The position numbers and the translations under genes are program-made. Positions 13,004-17,472 of a DNA stretch of 17,472 nt are shown piece by piece. The DNA lies in contig DBYM01000023.1 in the NCBI GenBank assembly GCA_002309875.1, forward strand, positions 1,452-18,923. The letters are read 5' to 3'. A model generated the notes under the pieces. It ran no database searches. It was not told the DNA's origin and saw nothing but the letters and a program-made list of their open reading frames with translations. Within the stretch, counting starts at the first letter, position 1; each line of letters begins with the position of its first letter. This DNA is from Cyanobacteria bacterium UBA1186 (GTDB lineage Bacteria > Cyanobacteriota > Vampirovibrionia > Gastranaerophilales > Gastranaerophilaceae).

Positions 13004-13841
13004 ATTTTGTTATTTCAAATTCCAATTTATCAAGTTTTTCTTTGAGTTTTTTATTTTTTGTTATCAAAAATTCGTTAAAATGCTCGTCAATCGTGCCTTC
13101 GTCATATCTGCACGGGCAAATTACGCATTCGGCAATAAAGTTTTTGTATCTGATTGACGAAATCCCGTAGGAAACCGCGAGAGAATCCATCATACCTTCG
13201 TAAATTCCACCTATCACGTAGTCATTTGTTTTTATATTGTTTGCCTGCACCGCAGGTTCGCCGATTACGGTAAGCAGGTTGAGAAGTATTGACCTGAGAA
13301 AGTTTTTTAAATACCTGAAATGAAAGTGTTTAAAGACATCGGGCACGATATAAAACTTCTCGTAATTGCTCCTCACATAGGGAATTTTGTATTCGCCCGC
13401 CAATCTGCATACGAGTTTGAACAGTCCGGGGAGCATGTGTACATTGTTTAAAGATGTAATATGCGAGATTTTCGTTTTGGAAAGAAGTGACTCAATCTGA
13501 CGTCGAAATTCACGTTCAACCTCGGGCATAAAATCTTTTTCTTTCGGGTTGTAAAGTTTGAGGAGTAATTTGTACCAAGGGCAGTCAAACTCTCCGTTTG
13601 CGTTAACAAGAGCCGTCAAATCCTTGCAAACCGGTTTTCCCTTCGTAATATTAAGTTCAATCCCAACGCCGATTCCCTCACATTTGGGCAGAATCGTTTC
13701 CACAACCTCGTTAAAAAAATCGCCCGAAGATACAACGCTTATACTCTTGAGCAAATCTCCGCCAAGCGACTCCAATACACCTCTGTTAACGGCTTTGGAG
13801 GTGCCGAGATGGTCTGCGGTTAAAATAAATTTTTTAGCCAA
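12954..13841 (-). CDS. YdjC/ChbG-fold protein with degenerate active site (probable pseudoenzyme)
   Basis: The 295-aa protein keeps the YdjC/ChbG carbohydrate-deacetylase framework: LTADHLG (7-13), GIGVGIELNITKGKPV (56-71), an ExRRQIE helix (111-117), HITSLNNVHMLPGL (127-140), IPYVRSN (153-159) and a C-terminal ICPCRYDEG (241-249). The residues that bind metal or do chemistry are mostly changed: ADD to AD-H11, GLH to GI-E62, HxDxHxHxH to H127-xTx-L131-x-N133-x-H135, and HPG to C242-P-C244. It therefore probably no longer works as a standard deacetylase, though Cys, His and Glu could form a different site. The last 30 residues are a charged, Gln/Glu-rich tail. The start is TTG, chosen because AGGAG stands 6 bases upstream and the conserved strand begins at once. 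It is first in a two-gene unit with the phospholipase-D protein. Confidence 0.75.
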   Translation of the reverse strand: MAKKFILTADHLGTSKAVNRGVLESLGGDLLKSISVVSSGDFFNEVVETILPKCEGIGVGIELNITKGKPVCKDLTALVNANGEFDCPWYKLLLKLYNPKEKDFMPEVEREFRRQIESLLSKTKISHITSLNNVHMLPGLFKLVCRLAGEYKIPYVRSNYEKFYIVPDVFKHFHFRYLKNFLRSILLNLLTVIGEPAVQANNIKTNDYVIGGIYEGMMDSLAVSYGISSIRYKNFIAECVICPCRYDEGTIDEHFNEFLITKNKKLKEKLDKLEFEITKYEPEEQPQETEQKQDS

Positions 13842-13869
13842 ATAAAACTCCTAAGATTTTAACTTTTAT

Positions 13870-13898
13870 ATTATATTACATTGTTCACATTGTTACAA
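13870..13898 (-). promoter_or_regulatory. promoter for the YdjC-like / phospholipase-D gene pair, overlapped by direct repeats
   Basis: On the minus strand TTGTAA (13898-13893) and TATAAT (13875-13870) are 17 bases apart. The spacer holds a tandem 9-bp repeat, seen on the plus strand as ACATTGTTC ACATTGTTA (13878-13895), which could bind a regulator. The strong AGGAG site and TTG start follow. Confidence 0.65.
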
Positions 13899-13972
13899 TC
13901 TCTTTACAAAAAAGCAATTTTTCGGGCGAAAATGTTTTTAAATATATAGGAAATCGGATTTAGGAGAACATT

Positions 13973-14209
13973 ATGGCAATCGGAGCAAGGGACTATATCG
14001 ACAAATTACTTGTTAAGAAATATGCGGACGAAAAGGTAGATAACCACGACGCAATGGATTCGATGGTTGACCCCAAGAAGATGCTTGAAGCAATGAACGA
14101 CGTTGCAATGATACAGAGAAATATGTTTCAACTTTCACAAAGACTCTGCAGTACGTGTTATGCCATAAATGCAAGGAGTGCAAGATATAAAAAGGGCATA
14201 AACGGCTAA
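13973..14209 (+). CDS. small CxxC protein of unknown function (78 aa)
   Basis: I do not recognise this protein. Translation is supported by AGGAG six bases before the ATG. It is largely helical and rich in Met and charged residues, with no signal peptide or membrane segment. A C59-S-T-C62 pair sits near the C-terminus, followed by a basic tail (NARSARYKKG). A lone CxxC could bind metal with a partner subunit or be redox-active. An inverted repeat TTTTCG-GG-CGAAAA (13919-13932) lies in the leader region and could be an operator; a clear -10/-35 pair is not visible. The stop codon overlaps that of the convergent gene, with no terminator between. Confidence 0.7.
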   Translation: MAIGARDYIDKLLVKKYADEKVDNHDAMDSMVDPKKMLEAMNDVAMIQRNMFQLSQRLCSTCYAINARSARYKKGING

Positions 14210-15285
14210 ACTATTTTGTCCTTAACAACTTTCTGAAGCCCTTTCGGGTGATCAACGTTGCGTTTCAGTTTCAGTGCCGTTTCAAGCGCCGTAAGTTGCA
14301 ATATAACTACGTTTGCAAATAATTGCTGAATTACGTTATCGCATTCGACATTGAGGTGAAAATCGGGCTTGAGCCTTTCATCATTTATCCCTATTACCGC
14401 AAGTTTCGGGTGATAATCCGCCCTGATTTTGTTCAGATTGTTTACCGAACGCTCGGAAACTTTATCAACCGAAATAAAGACCAACGTCGCTTTATTGTTC
14501 AAAACCGCAACGTGTCCGTGCATAAATTCGCCCAAAATAGCGGCACTTATGTTTTTATAAGAAGTTTCTTTTATTTTTAAAGCGCCTTCCTTGGCAAGAG
14601 AATAGGAAATCCCTTCCGCAGTAAGGATTACAAGGTTTTCTTTTGCAAGATGTTTTGAAAACCTCCTGACCTCCTCCCGCTTTGCAAGGGCTTTTTCAAG
14701 AATTGCGGGAATGTGGAAAAGTGAATCTTTATAAGACTTTGTAACGTCTTCAGGCTCAATATTTTCAACGAGTTTAAGCGAAATCAGAATCAGGCAGAGC
14801 ATCTGTGAAGTAAAGGATTTTGTTGCCGCAATCCCGTGTTCCTCGCCCGCATAGCAGGCAACCTGATAGTTACAAATATTCCAAATGGTCGAATTTTCTT
14901 TGTTTGTGATGCAAAGCGTCGGAAGATTTGTTTCCTTCTTAACCCTTTCCGCAGATTTTATTGTATCAGAGGTTTCGCCCGACTGCGTGATAAAGACATA
15001 AAGCGTGTTTTCGTCGTGCGGAATGACGCTTTTCAGCAAAAATTCGCTCGAATAAATCGCCCTTGTCTCAATTTTGGAAATTTTCTCGACCAACTCAACC
15101 GCAAACCTTGCGCAATGGTAGGACGAGCCGCTCGCAACAAGTACGATTTTTCTGATATTCTGCGGAAGGTCAATCTTTATTTCACCGTTCTGCGGATCAA
15201 TATATTTCATCAGAATGTAAGGAATAATCTTCGTCTGCTCGGCGATTTCCGCTTCCATATTCGTTTTTTGCTTTTTGAAAAACAC
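14206..15285 (-). CDS. stand-alone GlmS-type isomerase (double SIS domain), no glutaminase half
   Basis: The 359-aa protein aligns with the isomerase half of glucosamine-6-phosphate synthase. Seen in order: EAEIAEQ (11-17, start of the GlmS isomerase domain), SIS 1 with VASGSSYHC (50-58), TQSGETSDT (100-108) and EEHGIAATKSFT (148-159), then SIS 2 with KEGALKIKETSY (232-243), GEFMHGH (252-258) and the tail VDHPKGLQK (344-352). Counterparts of the GlmS catalytic residues are present: K239/E240, H256 exactly 16 residues later, and K352. The N-terminal glutamine amidotransferase domain is absent, so it may interconvert fructose 6-phosphate and glucosamine 6-phosphate using free ammonia, or act as a deaminase on an amino sugar, like the AgaS/FrlB relatives. 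The GTG start is chosen because AGAGGG lies 7 bases upstream; the ATG at codon 10 has no such site. Confidence 0.85.
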   Translation of the reverse strand: MFFKKQKTNMEAEIAEQTKIIPYILMKYIDPQNGEIKIDLPQNIRKIVLVASGSSYHCARFAVELVEKISKIETRAIYSSEFLLKSVIPHDENTLYVFITQSGETSDTIKSAERVKKETNLPTLCITNKENSTIWNICNYQVACYAGEEHGIAATKSFTSQMLCLILISLKLVENIEPEDVTKSYKDSLFHIPAILEKALAKREEVRRFSKHLAKENLVILTAEGISYSLAKEGALKIKETSYKNISAAILGEFMHGHVAVLNNKATLVFISVDKVSERSVNNLNKIRADYHPKLAVIGINDERLKPDFHLNVECDNVIQQLFANVVILQLTALETALKLKRNVDHPKGLQKVVKDKIV

Positions 15286-15312
15286 TGTTAAACCCTCTTA
15301 CACGATAAGGCA

Positions 15313-15321
15313 ATTATACCA
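15313..15321 (-). promoter_or_regulatory. extended -10 promoter for the SIS-domain gene
   Basis: TGGTATAAT on the minus strand (15321-15313), a perfect TGnTATAAT, lies 28 bases before the GTG start. No convincing -35 is seen; C-rich sequence lies directly upstream. Confidence 0.65.
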
Positions 15322-15364
15322 TAGATTTGGGGGGAAATAAAATGATATGCAAATGTTTACATTA

Positions 15365-15463
15365 ATGATGAGTAGTGAATTGATTTAACCCCACCCCTAA
15401 CCCCTCCCTCAGGGGGCGGGGAAATAAACTTACTATTCACTATTCACTAGTCACTATTCACTA
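15365..15463. repeat. composite intergenic repeat: G/C-rich palindrome plus CTATTCA heptamer array
   Basis: A C-rich run (15389-15408) leads into an imperfect palindrome CCCCTCCC/GGGGGCGGGG (15401-15421), followed by four tandem heptamers CTATTCA, CTATTCA, CTAGTCA, CTATTCA (15433-15460) and a final CTAG. An inverted single copy (AGTAGTGAAT) lies at 15371-15380 on the far side, giving a loosely symmetrical unit. The heptamers run into ileS, and the ileS stop codon is the CTA of the next unit. Architecture matches the element at 11163-11287. The palindrome may also terminate ileS transcription. Confidence 0.6.
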
Positions 15464-17472
15464 GCCTCTTACGGCTTCGGCGCAGTCTTCGCAGATTCCG
15501 TCAGAGTTGAGGTTTCTGTACTTCCAGCAGCGGCAGCATTTTTCGCCCTCAGCCTTCACTACCCAAACCGTTATTCCGTCTTCGGTATATTCGTTCAAAA
15601 CGTCCGAAGGAGCAGAATCGGCAACATAAGCCTGAGAAACAATAAAGATGTCCGCTATCTCTTTTTCGTGCTTTTTAAGTAGTTCCGCATAATCCGATTT
15701 GACATAAACCCCGACCTCAAGAGAACTTCCGACTTTCTTATCCGCTCTCAGAGGCTCGATTGCACGTGTTACAACCTCTCTTGTCTTAAGAATTTTCGCA
15801 AACTCGTCTTCAAGCGCATCATTGTTCCACTCGGGGTGAACTTCCGGCCAATCGGCAAGCAGAACGCTTATTAACCCGCCACGCTGATTTTCGGGGGTGT
15901 TCTGCCAAATATCTTCAGCCTGATGAGGCATAACCGGAGTCAAAACCCTTACCAATGCCTGCAAATTCTCATAAAGCACCGTCTGACAAGCACGTCTTGA
16001 AAGCGATTTCTTACCTGCGGTATAAAGTCTGTCTTTCACAATATCAAGATAAAAAGAACTCAAATCAACCGCAGCAAAGTTCTGAAGTGCCTGAAAATAC
16101 TTGTAAAACTCGTAATTTTCAAAAGACTCGGTAATTTCGGTAATAACCTTGTTCAATTTGTGCAAAGCAAACTTGTCAATCGGTTTCAAATCTTCGTACT
16201 TCACATAATCCTTTGCAGGATCAAAGTCGTAAATATTACCGAGTAAAAATCTTGCGGTATTTCTCGTTTTCTTAAAGATTTCCGTCAGTTGTTTAATAAT
16301 ATTGTCGCCGATTTTGGTATCGTTTCTGTAATCGACCGACGCAGCCCACAGTCTCAGAATATCCGCACCGTATTTCTCAATAATATCGTCAGGTCTGATG
16401 TAGTTGCCCAAAGATTTTGACATCTTTCTTCCGTCCTCGCCGAAAACAAAACCGTGAGTCAGAACGCTCTTATAAGGTGCTTTTTCCTGAGTTGCTATCG
16501 CAGTCAGAAGTGATGACTGGAACCACCCTCTGTGCTGATCAGAGCCTTCAAGATACAAATCAACCGGTGTATGGCCGAGTTCTTCAGAGCGTTTTTCGAC
16601 AACCGTTCTCCAGGTTACACCGGAATCAAACCAGACGTCCATAATATCGTTTTCTTTTTTGAAATGTCTTTTTCCGCATTTCGGGCATACAAATCCTGAT
16701 GGTAAAAGTTCTTCAGCCGTACGTTTTACCCATGCATCGGAGGATTCTTTTTCAAAGATTTTTGCAACGTTTTCTATCGTTTCATCGGTTACAATCGCCT
16801 CTCCGCAATCTTCGCAATAGAATACGGGAATCGGAACTCCCCATGCTCTTTGGCGGGAGATGCACCAATCCGTACGTCCCGCAACCATGTTTCCGATACG
16901 GCTTTCACCGCTTGCGGGAATCCATTTTACGCCCTTAATTGCTTCGAGCGCTTTGTCACGGAATTTATCAACCTTTACAAACCACTGAGGGGTTGCCCTG
17001 TAAATTACGGGGTGCTTGCATCTCCAGCAGTGAGGGTAAGAGTGACTGATTTCGTTTTGGTAAACAAGTGCTTTCTTTTCGGTCAGCATATCGATTACCA
17101 TGTCATTTCCTTTGTAATAAGGAACTCCGACCAATTCGGGAATTCTGCCCTCTTCCGTCCAACAGCCTTTGCTGTCAAGAGGTGAGAGGACTTCAATTCC
17201 ATATTTTACACCGACTTCGTAGTCCTCAAGACCGTGACCGGGAGCGGTGTGTACCAAACCCGTACCTGCGTCGAGCGTAACGTGTTCGCCTAAAATTATT
17301 TTTGAATTTCTGTCAATCAGCGGGTGCTTAACCTCAAGCAGTTCCAAATCCTGCCCGATGCAGGAGCCGACAACCGTGATATCCTTTTCTTCAATTCCCG
17401 TATCCACAAGGAATGCGCCCAACAAATCCTGAGCGGCAATATAGATATCGCCTTTGTACTCAAAGAACGTGT
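15461..17472 (-). CDS. ileS: isoleucyl-tRNA synthetase, N-terminus beyond window
   Basis: IleRS charges tRNA-Ile with isoleucine and edits mischarged valine. The frame is open to the window edge (670 codons of an expected 900-940), so about 250 residues with the HIGH motif are missing. Visible parts are the CP1 editing domain (TLDAGTGLVHTAPGHGLEDY), the CISRQRAWGVPIP segment, DVWFDSGVTW, the ATP-binding KMSKS (in DGRKMSKSLGNY), the anticodon-binding helical domain, and a C-terminal zinc module with CCRCWK and CEDC cysteines. The sequence reads through without frameshift. The last codon is followed directly by a TAG that belongs to the CTATTCA heptamer array. Confidence 0.97.
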   Translation of the reverse strand, partial: TFFEYKGDIYIAAQDLLGAFLVDTGIEEKDITVVGSCIGQDLELLEVKHPLIDRNSKIILGEHVTLDAGTGLVHTAPGHGLEDYEVGVKYGIEVLSPLDSKGCWTEEGRIPELVGVPYYKGNDMVIDMLTEKKALVYQNEISHSYPHCWRCKHPVIYRATPQWFVKVDKFRDKALEAIKGVKWIPASGESRIGNMVAGRTDWCISRQRAWGVPIPVFYCEDCGEAIVTDETIENVAKIFEKESSDAWVKRTAEELLPSGFVCPKCGKRHFKKENDIMDVWFDSGVTWRTVVEKRSEELGHTPVDLYLEGSDQHRGWFQSSLLTAIATQEKAPYKSVLTHGFVFGEDGRKMSKSLGNYIRPDDIIEKYGADILRLWAASVDYRNDTKIGDNIIKQLTEIFKKTRNTARFLLGNIYDFDPAKDYVKYEDLKPIDKFALHKLNKVITEITESFENYEFYKYFQALQNFAAVDLSSFYLDIVKDRLYTAGKKSLSRRACQTVLYENLQALVRVLTPVMPHQAEDIWQNTPENQRGGLISVLLADWPEVHPEWNNDALEDEFAKILKTREVVTRAIEPLRADKKVGSSLEVGVYVKSDYAELLKKHEKEIADIFIVSQAYVADSAPSDVLNEYTEDGITVWVVKAEGEKCCRCWKYRNLNSDGICEDCAEAVRG

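Noticed and set aside
14836..15291. 151-codon plus-strand frame opposite the SIS-domain gene
   Set aside because: It is a shadow of the conserved isomerase frame, and its arginine/phenylalanine-rich composition is typical of antisense translation.
15433..15463. CRISPR-like array
   Set aside because: The units are 7 bp and directly tandem, with no spacers and no cas genes nearby.

Overview
The window looks like chromosomal DNA from a compact, fairly AT-rich bacterial genome. My best guess is a gut Melainabacteria / Gastranaerophilales-type organism (non-photosynthetic sister group of Cyanobacteria). The guess rests on gene content, on a SepIVA/DivIVA-like coiled-coil gene, and on a short 'NISFR' motif near the N-terminus of one protein that resembles motifs I associate with that group. 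It is inference; no rRNA or other marker is present to settle it. I see no tRNA, rRNA, CRISPR array, transposase or phage gene.

Layout. (1) 1-1280, minus: an M16 zinc peptidase, cut at its C-terminus by the window edge. A divergent promoter pair separates it from a plus-strand gene (1400-2548) for a very divergent HNH-nuclease-like protein, then a 65-aa protein (2601-2798), a structured intergenic element and a perfect bidirectional terminator. (2) 2946-3962, minus: a SepIVA/DivIVA-like coiled-coil protein and a 122-aa unknown protein that share an N-terminal module. (3) 4037-9460, plus: ribulose-phosphate 3-epimerase, an orphan OppD/DppD-type ABC ATPase, a very long phosphohexomutase, then an rnhB / ACT-domain / TPR operon. 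(4) 9461-9862: a 402-bp non-coding stretch with a hairpin, an inverted repeat and an internal promoter-like site. (5) 9863-11161, plus: rimO. (6) 11163-11287: a repeat element bounded by 10-bp inverted repeats between two convergent genes. (7) 11279-13841, minus: a YdjC/ChbG-fold protein that has lost its metal ligands, overlapping a membrane-anchored two-HKD phospholipase-D-family protein with a C-terminal acidic DGxDNNxDG motif. (8) 13973-14209, plus: a 78-aa CxxC protein, convergent with a stand-alone GlmS-type isomerase (14206-15285, minus). (9) A second repeat cluster whose heptamer array supplies the stop codon of ileS (15461-17472, minus, N-terminus outside the window).

Themes. Most genes are housekeeping (carbon metabolism, translation, RNA/DNA hybrid removal, cell envelope). 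Three things stand out. Two genes (the ABC ATPase and rimO) have a promoter placed so that transcription should begin at the ATG, which suggests leaderless mRNAs, while their neighbours have ordinary Shine-Dalgarno sites. A family of short intergenic elements carrying GGGGTAAATATA, G/C-rich hairpins and CTATTCA heptamers sits at gene 3' ends and in several cases contributes the stop codon. Three proteins look like repurposed enzymes or folds: the degenerate YdjC protein, the HNH-like protein with half of each zinc knuckle lost, and the isolated GlmS isomerase half, whose catalytic residues are nevertheless intact.
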